DNA of 64,000 nucleotides, taken from positions 124,001 through 188,000 of the forward strand of contig NZ_QNQZ01000005.1 in the NCBI RefSeq assembly GCF_003390935.1, given 5' to 3'. Under the pieces are notes generated by a model, which ran no database searches, was not told the origin of the DNA, and saw only the letters and a program-made list of their open reading frames with translations. Source of the stretch: Lewinella sp. IMCC34191. Lineage in GTDB: Bacteria > Bacteroidota > Bacteroidia > Chitinophagales > Saprospiraceae. Position 1 is the first letter of the stretch; each line of letters starts with the position of its first letter. Below, in pieces: positions 53,931 through 64,000 of the stretch. The translations under genes were made by a program, and so were the position numbers.

Positions 53931-54065
53931 TATCGCAAAACGGCCCTGGCGAAGGGATGTTCCGGTGTATCTGTACGTCCGCGGACGGTTCGTGACATAT
54001 TCTGAATGGCAATCCTCAGCGATGAATCCAGCTTTTCGTTGCTGCTTACCGGCAGTGGGAAGTTG

Positions 54066-54510
54066 CCCGGAGCTGGAGCTCCGGGACCCTGGAGGCCGGG
54101 TGGCGGAGCTCCAGCTCCGCCCCTATCGCGAGCGTAGCGAGCGACAAAGTAGACTGCATGGTGGCTACTGGAATCCGAGCTGCTTACCGCCATAGAGCGA
54201 TACCCCCCGGAACTAGAGCTCCGGGACCCTTGGCGCCGGGTGGCGGAGCTCCAGCTCCGCCCCTATCGCGAGCGTAGCGAGCGACAAAGTAGACTGCATG
54301 GTGGCTACCGAAATCCGAGCTGCTTACCGCCATAGAGCGATACCCCCCGGAACTGGAGCTCCGAGACCCTGGACGCCGGGTGGCGGAGCTCCAGCTCCGC
54401 CCCTATCGCGAGCGTAGCGAGCGACAAAGTAGACTGCATGGTGGCTACCTAAATCCGAGCTGCTTACCGCCATAGGGCGATACCCCCTGGAGGCCGGGTG
54501 GCGATACCAC
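54066..54510. repeat. Tandem array: about three copies of a 140-bp unit
   Basis: CCCGGA(G/A)CT starts units at 54066, 54206 and 54346, with a short fourth piece at 54486. Each unit includes GGAGCTCCGGGACCCT, TGGCGGAGCTCCAGCTCCGCC (in two parts), CGCGAGCGTAGCGAGCGAC and GACTGCATGGTGGCTAC. Copies are nearly identical. A fragment (CCGGAGCTGGAGCTCC) recurs at 55678. No gene is seen in 53931-54525. Confidence 0.9.
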
Positions 54511-54525
54511 GCAATCCATTACCTT

Positions 54526-55509
54526 ATGGCGCTCAAATCGACGATCGTGCGCTTTACCCTCATTCTATATCTCACCTTGCTCTCCGTAACCACCTCCGCC
54601 CAAATCAAAGTCCTCATCGTAGACGGCCAGAATAACCACGTGGTCTGGCCGAAGTCTACGATGATGATGAAGCAGTACCTAGAAGATTCCGGTCTGTTCA
54701 CCGTCGACGTTCAACGCAGCGCTTTTACCTGGAACGCCGACGAGGAGGCCGACTTTCTGCCCCTCGCCGACGCCGGCCCGAGCGAAGACCTCCCCAAACC
54801 ACAACCCGACCCGGACTTTGCCCCGAATTTCAGTGCCTACGACGTGGTCGTCTCCAACTTCGGCTGGCAGGCCGCTCCCTGGCCGAAGGCCACGCAGGCC
54901 GCTTTCGAGGCATTTGTAAAGAATGGCGGCGGCTTCGTCTCCGTCCACGCGGCCGATAATTCCTGGCCGGAATGGAAGGCCTACAATGAAATGATCGGAC
55001 TGGGCGGCTGGGGCGGCCGCGACGAAAGCAGCGGGCCGTACGTCTACTACACGCACGACGGCGAACTCGTCCGGGACGATAGCCCCGGTAAAGGCGGCAT
55101 CCACGGCGCCCAGCACGAATTCCCCATAACCGTGCGGGAGAAAGATCACCCCATCACCAAGGGGATGCCCGACACCTGGATGACCACCGCCGACGAGTGC
55201 TACGCCATGATGCGCGGTCCCGCCGAGAATATGACCGTACTGGCCACCGGCAAAGATCTTTCCGACACCGCGCCGACCGACCGCCATGAGCCCATGCTGA
55301 TGGTGCTCACCTACGGCGACGGCCGCGTCTTCCACACCACCCTCGGTCACGACACCGAGTCAATGGAGGGGGTTGGTTTCATCACCAGTTTTCTACGGGG
55401 GGTTGAGTGGGCGGCCACGGGCGAGGTGACCCAGGAAATTCCCGACGACTTCCCGACCGCCGACGAAGCTACGCGGCGGAGGTACGAAGCGGTCTCCCGA
55501 CCGCGGTAG
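54526..55509 (+). CDS. Secreted ThuA-domain protein
   Basis: 327 aa. Signal peptide to about SAQ25, then a ThuA/class-I-amidotransferase-like flavodoxin fold: VLIVDGQNNHVVWPKS, VVVSNFGWQAAPWP, FVKNGGGFVSVHAADNSWPEW, GRVFHTTLGHD. ThuA proteins accompany sugar (trehalose, glucoside) breakdown and often occur in Bacteroidota secretomes. The last residues, EAVSRPR, are encoded by a GC hairpin that belongs to the repeat just downstream. Confidence 0.88.
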   Translation: MALKSTIVRFTLILYLTLLSVTTSAQIKVLIVDGQNNHVVWPKSTMMMKQYLEDSGLFTVDVQRSAFTWNADEEADFLPLADAGPSEDLPKPQPDPDFAPNFSAYDVVVSNFGWQAAPWPKATQAAFEAFVKNGGGFVSVHAADNSWPEWKAYNEMIGLGGWGGRDESSGPYVYYTHDGELVRDDSPGKGGIHGAQHEFPITVREKDHPITKGMPDTWMTTADECYAMMRGPAENMTVLATGKDLSDTAPTDRHEPMLMVLTYGDGRVFHTTLGHDTESMEGVGFITSFLRGVEWAATGEVTQEIPDDFPTADEATRRRYEAVSRPR

Positions 55510-55555
55510 TACAACGCGGTCTCCGACCGCGCAGTAGGATGCGGCCTCCGGCCGC
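55489..55555. repeat. Three GC mini-hairpins at the end of the ThuA gene
   Basis: GCGGTC-TCCC-GACCGC (55489-55504, inside the ORF), GCGGTC-TCC-GACCGC (55516-55530) and GCGGCC-TCC-GGCCGC (55541-55555), spaced about 26 bases. The same style of paired hairpin is at 22523-22562. Confidence 0.75.
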
Positions 55556-55608
55556 GCCGTTCGAAGCATTTTCCAAATGCGAAGAGCCGAATCTCGCCCC
55601 CCATAAAA

Positions 55609-55637
55609 AAGGTCCCGCCTGCAACAGGCGGGACCTT
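55609..55637 (-). terminator. Intrinsic terminator, probably for katE
   Basis: 13-bp perfect stem AAGGTCCCGCCTG/CAGGCGGGACCTT with a 3-base loop. On the minus strand it is followed by six T. It is 67 bases past the katE stop, and may also end the ThuA transcript from the other side. Confidence 0.85.
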
Positions 55638-55703
55638 CCATTTCTGCATCACTAAGTAGATGCCGTAAATCAACGCCCGGAGCTGGAGCTCCGGGACCCT
55701 ACC

Positions 55704-57845
55704 CTAAGCCGGCACCATTTTAGCCACCTCCATCCGGTCGTAATTCCGGTGCTGGGCAATGGCGTCTACAAACGCCTGCGGCTTACCGTCGACGAAGACG
55801 GCTTTATCGTCGTTCATATACTCGCCTACGTGGGTTGCTTCCAGCAGTTGCACGCCCTCCCCGTCCACGGCGATGGCCTTACAGTGCATGAAGGCTTCGT
55901 CCACGAATTTCTTGTACTTGGCCTTCTTCAGCAGCGCGTCGACGGACTTCTGACCGCCGGGGATGTACACCGCGTCGAAGAGGACGCTCTCGGTCATCAT
56001 GATGCCGGAAAAGACCTCATGCTCGTGTCCCTTGCTGCAGGTGATCGTACCGCCGTGGGGGGCAACGATCTTCACCACGGCGTTCTCGGCTTTGAGCTTG
56101 TCGGTCATGGCGGTAAAATCTTCCGCGTCGAAACTGTCGGAGGCCAGCACGGCAATCTGCCGGGTGGCGATGCCCTTACCCATGCGGTGGGTCAGGCTCA
56201 GCGCGTCTGATTTGTCGAGGTAGATCTTCTTCTTGGGGGGCTGCATCTTCTCGACGTCCGCGTCGGCGCTGATGGCCTGGTTGACGGGGCCGTCCACGCT
56301 GTCGGGCACTTCCAGGCCGAGACCTTCGGCTACCTGCTGCGCGAGTGCTTCGTCGATCTGGCTGATCTGGTAGAGCATGCGCTGCTGGATGTGGGGGTAG
56401 GTACACTTGCCGAGTTCGAAAGTGTAGGCATCGGCGGTGTGGGCCTTTTCCCAGTCGGTGAGGCTGCGGTAAAACAGGGCGGGCTGGCTGTAGTAGTCGA
56501 CGAAGCTTTCGCTGCGGGCCCGGATCTTATTCCCGTCGATGCGCTCGGTGTAGGATTCGAAAGCACCTTCTTTCATCGAAGTGAGGAAGGGACATCCGCC
56601 GCCCAGCGTATTCGGGAAGTAGGCGGTTTTGCCTTTGGGTACCGACATCTGCATGTGGCCGTCGCGCTGATTATTGTGCGCATCGGCCAGGGTGCGGTTG
56701 ATGGGGAGCTGCTCGAAGTTGACGCTACCCAGGCGGCTGAGCTGGGTATCGCGGTAGCTGAACAGGCGGCCCTGCAGCAGGGGGTCGTTGCTGAAGTCGA
56801 GGCCCGGCACCATATGGGTGGGCAGGAAAGCCACCTGCTCGGTTTCGGCGAAGAAGTTGTCGGGGTTGCGGTTCAGGGTCATCTTGCCGACGACCTTCAG
56901 GGGGACCATTTCCTCGGGGATGAGCTTGGTGGCATCGAGCAGGTCGAAGTCGAACTTATGCTCGTCCTCCTCGGGGATGATCTGCAAGCCGAGCTCCCAT
57001 TCGGGGAACTGACCGGCGTCGATGGCGTCCCAGAGGTCGCGGCGGTGGAAATCGGGATCGGCCCCGTTGATCTTGACGGCCTCGTCCCAGGTGACGGAGT
57101 GGGTACCCTGCACGGGGTTCCAGTGGAAGCGGACGAAGTGGGCGACGCCTTCGTCGTTGATCATCCGGAAGGTGTGGATGCCGAAGCCCTGCATCATACG
57201 CAGGCTGCGGGGGATACCGCGGTCACTCATGACCCAGATGTGATTGTGCAGGGCCTCCGGGGTGAGCGATACCCAGTCGTAGAAAGTATCGTGGGCCGAC
57301 TGGGCCTGTGGGATCTCGCGGTCCGGTTCCGGCTTGACGGAGTGGATCAGGTCCGGAAACTTCATCGCGTCCTGGATGAAGAATACGGGAATGTCGTTGC
57401 CGACGAGGTCCCAGACGCCCTCCTCGGTGTAGAACTTCACGGCAAAGCCGCGGACGTCACGCGCCAGGTCGGGCGAGCCCTTGGAGCCGGCTACGGTGGA
57501 GAAGCGGGTGAAGACGGGGGTCTTTCGCGAGGTATCATTGAAGATGCCCGCCTTAGTGAACTGGGGAATGGCCTCGTAGAGCTCGAAAATCCCGTGGGCG
57601 GCGCTGCCCCGGGCGTGGACGATCCGTTCCGGGATCCGCTCGTGGTCGAAGTGGTTAATCTTCTCGCGCAGCCAGAAATCCTCGAGGAGGGTACCGCCCC
57701 GGATGCCCGCCTTGAGGGAGTTACCGGCATCGTTGACCTTAAGCCCGTTATTGGTGGTCATGGGCTGGTCGGTACCGTCGGTGCGGTACTGGTCCAGCTG
57801 CTGTTGTTTGGCGTCCGTCCGGACGCCATTGTTCTTGGCACTCAT
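55704..57845 (-). CDS. katE: Large-subunit (HPII-type) catalase
   Basis: 713 aa clade 2 catalase, breaking down hydrogen peroxide. Active site His in [12 protein letters not shown], Asn in [12 protein letters not shown], and the proximal heme Tyr in [15 protein letters not shown]. The extra C-terminal 150 residues form the flavodoxin/DJ-1-like domain of large catalases ([35 protein letters not shown]). Divergent from katG; start ATG 57845 is the first in frame. Confidence 0.97.
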   Translation of the reverse strand: MSAKNNGVRTDAKQQQLDQYRTDGTDQPMTTNNGLKVNDAGNSLKAGIRGGTLLEDFWLREKINHFDHERIPERIVHARGSAAHGIFELYEAIPQFTKAGIFNDTSRKTPVFTRFSTVAGSKGSPDLARDVRGFAVKFYTEEGVWDLVGNDIPVFFIQDAMKFPDLIHSVKPEPDREIPQAQSAHDTFYDWVSLTPEALHNHIWVMSDRGIPRSLRMMQGFGIHTFRMINDEGVAHFVRFHWNPVQGTHSVTWDEAVKINGADPDFHRRDLWDAIDAGQFPEWELGLQIIPEEDEHKFDFDLLDATKLIPEEMVPLKVVGKMTLNRNPDNFFAETEQVAFLPTHMVPGLDFSNDPLLQGRLFSYRDTQLSRLGSVNFEQLPINRTLADAHNNQRDGHMQMSVPKGKTAYFPNTLGGGCPFLTSMKEGAFESYTERIDGNKIRARSESFVDYYSQPALFYRSLTDWEKAHTADAYTFELGKCTYPHIQQRMLYQISQIDEALAQQVAEGLGLEVPDSVDGPVNQAISADADVEKMQPPKKKIYLDKSDALSLTHRMGKGIATRQIAVLASDSFDAEDFTAMTDKLKAENAVVKIVAPHGGTITCSKGHEHEVFSGIMMTESVLFDAVYIPGGQKSVDALLKKAKYKKFVDEAFMHCKAIAVDGEGVQLLEATHVGEYMNDDKAVFVDGKPQAFVDAIAQHRNYDRMEVAKMVPA

Positions 57846-57846
57846 C

Positions 57847-58193
57847 GTTGATAGATATATTAAATGGCCGGTTAATAGTAGTTATCAACTTTGACGGCCA
57901 CGGGGTAGAGAGTTTCATCCGCTCCCGGTGGTACGAACTGGATTTTAGGCCAGCAACGGGAAGGATGCTGCGAGAAGTGGTCCCGCCGTATACTGGTCAA
58001 CCCCAGTAATTACCGGCGTGTTTGGGTGTCCGGGCGGTGAAAAAGGTGGTGGTGAGCGTTTCCGTTCTTTTTGTCGCATTTATCCTGCGCTCCGCCGCAA
58101 AAAGAATTTGTGCCGGCTCCGATGGCAGCGTTGAACGTGGTCCGGTGGGCCGATGATTGAACTACGGCCGAAGCATAATCCTTATCATTGATA
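57847..58193. promoter_or_regulatory. katE-katG divergent control region with TATCA/TGATA half-sites
   Basis: The 408-base gap has no gene. Close to katE lies GTTGATA (57847-57853) facing TATCAAC (57883-57889). Near katG lies TATCATTGATA (58183-58193), a TATCA-T-TGATA palindrome 60 bases before its ATG. Shared half-sites in both catalase promoters suggest one regulator (a peroxide sensor is the natural guess), but this is inference. A dispersed-motif copy (58084-58098) sits between. Confidence 0.45.
58084..58098 (-). repeat. Dispersed 15-bp motif, exact copy
   Basis: CCTGCGCTCCGCCGC on the plus strand, flanked by TTTAT and AAAAAG, in the katE-katG gap. Confidence 0.75.
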
Positions 58194-58241
58194 CAAGATG
58201 AATCATCGCGCGAGGCCGGCCATTCGGCTTCCCTTCACTAA

Positions 58242-60554
<2,313 letters not shown>

Positions 60555-60674
60555 GGGACTTGGCTGCCGCGCAGCTCGGTTTTTTATTCAACACAGATTA
60601 TGCAGATGCGCTTCGCTTAGGCACGGATTCACACAGATTTCCCCGCGCCACCGCCTGGCACAGCAATCGTACAG

Positions 60675-60708
60675 AGAGGCAATCCGGAAACGGGTTGCCT
60701 CTTTTTTT
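60675..60708 (+). terminator. Intrinsic terminator of katG
   Basis: AGAGGCAATCC/GGGTTGCCTCT stem (one G-T pair), GGAAAC loop, then a run of seven T. Around it (60560-60840) are fragments of the 'cacagatt/cacggatt' and TGGCTGCCGC repeats; no gene there. Confidence 0.9.
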
Positions 60709-60850
60709 AGATTGAAGAAGTAAGAGGTCAGTGGGTGACGGGTGGGGACGGGGGGAGTTGAAAAGACCAGCAGAGCCGACGACAAAATCTGTGCCCAAAA
60801 TCTGCGAAATCCGTGGTTAGAAAACAGCAAGCCAAAGGCGATCGAAAAGC

Positions 60851-61816
60851 CTACTGATCCGCAGGATCCCACCCCCCTAGTAGCGCCTCCAAATCCTGGT
60901 ACCGAGCAGCATCCTCTTCACTCAGCAGGTGCGCCCACTCCACCCGCTCCCCCGTAGCCGCACCCGGGCCGGTATTCCCGTACTCCGCGTAGTAGGCTGT
61001 CCCCTCCTTCGCTTCACTACCCCAGTTATGCCAACCGGCGGGATGCACCACCTCGCCGAGCTCGCAGTTAAAAAAGACCGTTTGCGCATAATCGCGCCAC
61101 GGTCGGCCCAGGTAGACACTGCCCGCCGGCGCGCTACCCTCGATCGTGCAATTGCGGAAAACGAAGCCCACCGAGTCCTGCTGCTCGGTAGAAGCGGCGG
61201 TGATGTAGCCGGGTGATTTGCAGAATATGGTGCAGCTGTCGAAGACCGCCGTCGACCAGCCGAAGATGAAGTCGACCGTACCTTCGATGTAGCAGTTTTT
61301 GTAGTACTGCCGGCTCTCCCGGCCGTGCGGGTAAAGGGTATCCTGATTACCGAGGAAGCGGCAGTTGGTGAAGGTGACCCGATCGCCATCGACGCGGACC
61401 GCCACTGCCTGCCCGACCGGGCCGGCGGAGTTTTCGAAGGTGATGTTTTCAGCCGAAAAGCCATCGCCAAACACATAGAATGCGGAGGAACCGGAGGTAC
61501 CGATTTCCTCGCCGAACCTGTTCTCCCGCTGGGCGAAATCGTCGTAGGTGAGGATGGTACTGTCTTGGCTCTCGCCGATGAAGCTGACATTAGTGGCCGT
61601 GGGTGGCAAAACCAGCTTTTCCTTGTAAGTACCGTTGCGGATCAGGATGTAGGTGCGGTTCTTCCGTAGGGCGGGCACGGCATCGATGGCCGCCTGGACG
61701 GTAGTGAAGTCGCCGTTGCCACCGGCATCAACCGTAAAATCGAAGGGGCGGTCATCCTGAGCCGCCAGGGGCACGGCGTAGATCAGGAGGAAGAAAATCA
61801 GGGTCGGAATATTCAT
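60851..61816 (-). CDS. Pectinesterase
   Basis: 321 aa from ATG 61816 (MNIPTLIFFLL), with a signal peptide ending AVPLAAQ. Family CE8 right-handed beta helix: DFTTVQAAIDAVP, then the catalytic motifs GNQDTLY (Gln/Asp), GTVDFIFGWSTAVF (Asp) and YLGRPWRDYAQTVF (Arg). Removes methyl groups from pectin. No other pectin genes are in the window. An isolated polysaccharide enzyme fits a marine algal-polymer degrader. Confidence 0.93.
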   Translation of the reverse strand: MNIPTLIFFLLIYAVPLAAQDDRPFDFTVDAGGNGDFTTVQAAIDAVPALRKNRTYILIRNGTYKEKLVLPPTATNVSFIGESQDSTILTYDDFAQRENRFGEEIGTSGSSAFYVFGDGFSAENITFENSAGPVGQAVAVRVDGDRVTFTNCRFLGNQDTLYPHGRESRQYYKNCYIEGTVDFIFGWSTAVFDSCTIFCKSPGYITAASTEQQDSVGFVFRNCTIEGSAPAGSVYLGRPWRDYAQTVFFNCELGEVVHPAGWHNWGSEAKEGTAYYAEYGNTGPGAATGERVEWAHLLSEEDAARYQDLEALLGGWDPADQ

Positions 61817-61996
61817 CTGTGGTGCAACTGCTTTACGCCACAGTATAGGTCCACTCATCGATTGGCATCCCGATTTAAGTCCCAATTCCTATTCATTTTA
61901 TCACTATCGGCTCGGTTCTGGGGTGGAAGTCGGGGTTATGGACCTCCCCAGCCAAAAACTAATTGTCAATATGACATTTAATTCCTTATATTTGGC

Positions 61997-62209
61997 TTAC
62001 GGCCGGTAGAGAAAAGGTATTGACCCGCCGCAGATTGAATTGACCATCTCCTGATCGCCCCAGAATTCAAGGTTCGAGTTTGTGCAGGCCCTCATCCACC
62101 GGATGGCGGCCTGTTTACTTTCAGGCAGCCCGTCGAATAAGGGCGCATATTGGCCGATGTGCTTTGCGGATACGGTCCACCGGATGCAATGTTGCTGTAG
62201 AACTTGCAT
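61997..62209 (-). CDS. Possible small protein, 70 aa, unknown
   Basis: An ATG-started frame (MQVLQQHCIRWTVSAKHIG) with natural-looking composition (LPESKQAAIRWMRACTNSNLEF), ending ICGGSIPFLYRP. It is divergent from the next gene with only 10 bases between starts. No family recognised and no promoter identified. It could be a fragment of a larger lost gene. Confidence 0.35.
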   Translation of the reverse strand: MQVLQQHCIRWTVSAKHIGQYAPLFDGLPESKQAAIRWMRACTNSNLEFWGDQEMVNSICGGSIPFLYRP

Positions 62210-62219
62210 CCATTCCGTT

Positions 62220-62816
62220 ATGCCACCCTCTACACCGCCATCCGACTTCCTATACTATCGCCGCGAAATTATCGCCCGCGCTAAAAGCGGCGTCGAGTTT
62301 ATGGTGGCGGCGGGAATCGTATGGGCGCTCATTACCGGTATCTGGCTGACCGGCTATTCCGCTTACGACCGTAGCGTAATGACCTTCATTGTGGGGGCGA
62401 TTATGTTACCGTTGGCCTTTGGGCTGTCCAAGGTGTTTCGGACCACTTGGAAGATTCCCGGCAACCCCCTCGAACCGCTCGGACTCTGGCTTAACTTCGC
62501 CCAGCTGTTTTACTTCCCTTTTCTGGTGTACTTTTTACTTCGCGACCCCGAGGCCTTCATCATGGGCTACGCGATCATTACGGGTGCTCACCTCTTCCCC
62601 TACGCCTGGTTTTACGATGAGTTGGGCTACGCGATCGGTGCGGGAGTGATCGCGGTGGGTGCCCTGTTTTTGAGGTTATTGATCTCCCCGGACTCGCTTT
62701 TCGTCATCCCCCTGTTTGCCAGTGTATGCTTCTTTGCTCTCGCCGGATGGCTGTTTGCGCGAAGGGCGCGGTGGAAGGAAACGTCAATTAATCCTTTACC
62801 CGCCACGGCGGATTAA
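62220..62816 (+). CDS. Integral membrane protein, DUF7010-like
   Basis: 198 aa from ATG 62220 (MPPSTPPSDFLYYRREI). About six membrane helices: VEFMVAAGIVWALITGIWL, VMTFIVGAIMLPLAFGLSKVF, LWLNFAQLFYFPFLVYFLL, YAIITGAHLFPYAWFY, YAIGAGVIAVGALFLRLL and a last one before WLFARRARW. The layout PLAFGLSKV / NPLEPLGLWLN / GAHLFPYAW is that of DUF7010 proteins as I recall them. Function unknown. It overlaps the convergent VOC gene by 29 bases. Confidence 0.72.
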   Translation: MPPSTPPSDFLYYRREIIARAKSGVEFMVAAGIVWALITGIWLTGYSAYDRSVMTFIVGAIMLPLAFGLSKVFRTTWKIPGNPLEPLGLWLNFAQLFYFPFLVYFLLRDPEAFIMGYAIITGAHLFPYAWFYDELGYAIGAGVIAVGALFLRLLISPDSLFVIPLFASVCFFALAGWLFARRARWKETSINPLPATAD

Positions 62817-63168
62817 GCCGATATGCTCCCCCGTAATAGAGAATGAGCCGGTTGCCGTCCGGATCCCGCAGTCGCGCCTCCCGCCACCCCCAGCGGCGAT
62901 CCTCGGGGGGCTCGTCGAATTCGATGCCTTGCTGGATAAGGTTGGCGACGTATCCGTCAAGATCCTCACACTCGAAGTAAACGTAAATGCCCTCGCCACG
63001 CGGTAGCTCGTCGACAAGATGAAGCGAGAAGGTCGCGCTGCCGTCCGGGCAGACGAAACGGGCGTAGTGGGGCAGCGACCGGACGATCAGTTGCAATCCC
63101 AGGCACTCGTAGAAGGGGATGGCAAGGGTGAGGTTGCGGGAAGGAACCGTGATCTGGTTGAGATTCAT
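62788..63168 (-). CDS. VOC-family (glyoxalase-like) protein
   Basis: 126 aa. MNLNQITVPSRNLTLAIPFYECLGL is the opening VOC strand-helix; IYVYFECEDLDGYVANLIQQGI starts the second module, and REARLRDPDGNRLILYYG closes it with the metal-ligand-type Glu/Arg positions. Substrate unknown. It follows the beta-lactamase gene by 10 bases and is probably in its operon. Confidence 0.85.
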   Translation of the reverse strand: MNLNQITVPSRNLTLAIPFYECLGLQLIVRSLPHYARFVCPDGSATFSLHLVDELPRGEGIYVYFECEDLDGYVANLIQQGIEFDEPPEDRRWGWREARLRDPDGNRLILYYGGAYRLNPPWRVKD

Positions 63169-63178
63169 GAATACGAAG

Positions 63179-63913
63179 CTACTCGGGGCTGAACATCCGA
63201 CGGGTATAGTCCAGCAGCTCCGGGCCGCCTACCGCGCCGTGGCCGGGTACGACGTAGCGGGCGCGGGGAAACTCCTCGCTCAGGCGGACTATGGTATTCG
63301 CCCACTCCGAGGTATCCGCGTCCGCCAGGTTCCCCTTGCCGGCACCCATGGCCTTCACCAGGCAGCCGCCGAAAAGTACCTCCTCGCGGGGAACGTAGCC
63401 GACGACATTATCCCGGGTGTGTCCGGGGCCGGTAAATACCGTGACCGTGGCCAGTTTGCCGGCGTTTAGTTCGAGTGATTCGTCGAAGGTGCGCAAAGGG
63501 GCTGGAAAACCCTGTTCCCGCGCCAACCGAGCCGTCTCCTCGGTCGCATAGGTAGGTATGTCCCGCTCGCGAAAGGCAGCGAAGCCACCCAGGCAGTCCA
63601 CGTGAAAGTGGGTGGCTACGACGGCCTTCACCTCTGCATCCAGCGTTTCGCTGATGTAGTCAATCAGTTCGGTAGCCGCCGCGTCGGTAGCCGGGCTGTC
63701 ATAGACAATGGCCTCCCCGTCCTCCACCACGATCAGGCCGTTACAAGGGACCCGTCCAAAATCGTCGGTATCCAGATAGGTGACATGCACGTAGGTGCGG
63801 TCGGTGACGCGGTCCACCCGCAGGTTCTCCGTAGCATAGCCTGCGGAAGCGGAGGGGGTGGGCGCACAGCGCAGGAGTAAAGCGAACAGTAATAGGGCGA
63901 GTGGGTACTTCAT
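63179..63913 (-). CDS. Subclass B1 metallo-beta-lactamase
   Basis: 244 aa. N-terminus MKYPLALLLFALLLRCAPT looks like a lipoprotein signal (Cys16), though Arg at -1 is unusual. Zinc ligands of subclass B1 are all present: His102, His104, Asp106 in THFHVDCLGG; His165 in GPGHTRDNVV; Cys184 in GGCLVKA; His225 in VPGHG. Lys187 matches the substrate-binding Lys224 of the class, and GNLADAD carries the Asn. Chromosomal setting beside a VOC gene suggests an intrinsic enzyme. Activity on carbapenems is expected from the class, not shown. Confidence 0.9.
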   Translation of the reverse strand: MKYPLALLLFALLLRCAPTPSASAGYATENLRVDRVTDRTYVHVTYLDTDDFGRVPCNGLIVVEDGEAIVYDSPATDAAATELIDYISETLDAEVKAVVATHFHVDCLGGFAAFRERDIPTYATEETARLAREQGFPAPLRTFDESLELNAGKLATVTVFTGPGHTRDNVVGYVPREEVLFGGCLVKAMGAGKGNLADADTSEWANTIVRLSEEFPRARYVVPGHGAVGGPELLDYTRRMFSPE

Positions 63914-64000
63914 CGAGGGGCATCTTCCAATTCCTACCGGGGGGAAGGGAAGATACGATCATTCCCTTGCTATCTCAGCTAACATGGAGGGGGAGCGACA

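Noticed and set aside
56391..57851. A 486-codon plus-strand frame across katE
   Set aside because: Shadow of the catalase gene; no family motifs, low-complexity Val/Gly/Asp translation.

Overview
The window looks like a chromosome segment of a high-GC, marine-type member of the phylum Bacteroidota, most likely in the Saprospiria (Lewinella-like). Support: a type IX secretion C-terminal sorting domain on a large secreted protease; Bacteroidota promoters of the form TTTG-N20-TAnnTTTG in front of rpmH and tRNA-Leu; Bat aerotolerance genes; Bacteroidota-style ClpX, Prs and GlyS proteins; and almost no Shine-Dalgarno sequences. Genus placement is inference from gene content and GC-rich codon use. 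I see no phage, transposase, CRISPR array, plasmid functions or rRNA.

Layout. 1-12.7 kb: the end of rho, an MBL hydrolase, a TonB-like protein, a UvrD helicase-nuclease, prs, a glutamate-cysteine-ligase/CBS fusion, glyS and an M28 peptidase. 12.9-22.5 kb: an overlapping operon meaB-lemA-TPM with a second TPM gene behind it, a potassium channel, proA, a VOC protein, methylmalonyl-CoA epimerase with an MFS pump, and purN. 22.5-28 kb: a Bat (VWA) operon on the minus strand with an extra unknown gene inside it, a methyltransferase and a SnoaL-like protein. 28.6-34 kb: tRNA-Leu(UAG), the protein-quality-control cluster tig-clpP-clpX, then pdxH and two unknown genes. 34-42 kb: an MFS pump, an alpha/beta hydrolase, an HMG-CoA-synthase-family enzyme, two small lipoproteins, pdxA and an RND/MMPL exporter. 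42-49.5 kb: a lipoprotein methyltransferase, PBP4 (DacB), a T9SS-secreted serine protease, rpmH (51 aa), dtd and truA. 49.5-64 kb: an FAD oxidoreductase/polyferredoxin pair, a ThuA protein, divergent catalases katE and katG, a pectinesterase, a DUF7010-like membrane protein, a VOC protein and a subclass B1 metallo-beta-lactamase with all zinc ligands.

How genes work together: MeaB and the epimerase both serve methylmalonyl-CoA metabolism; PdxA and PdxH are both in PLP synthesis; trigger factor, ClpP and ClpX form the folding/degradation set; KatE and KatG share a 408-bp divergent control region with similar TATCA/TGATA half-sites.

The most unusual content is non-coding. The gaps hold several repeat families: tandem arrays of 137, 140 and 181 bp, a composite dispersed element in three copies, paired small hairpins, and a 15-bp motif (GCGRCGGAGCGCAGG) with seven exact and three near-exact copies. 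Three exact motif copies lie inside genes, in two different reading frames. I did not find a clear new multi-gene system; the dispersed motif is the best candidate for something undescribed.
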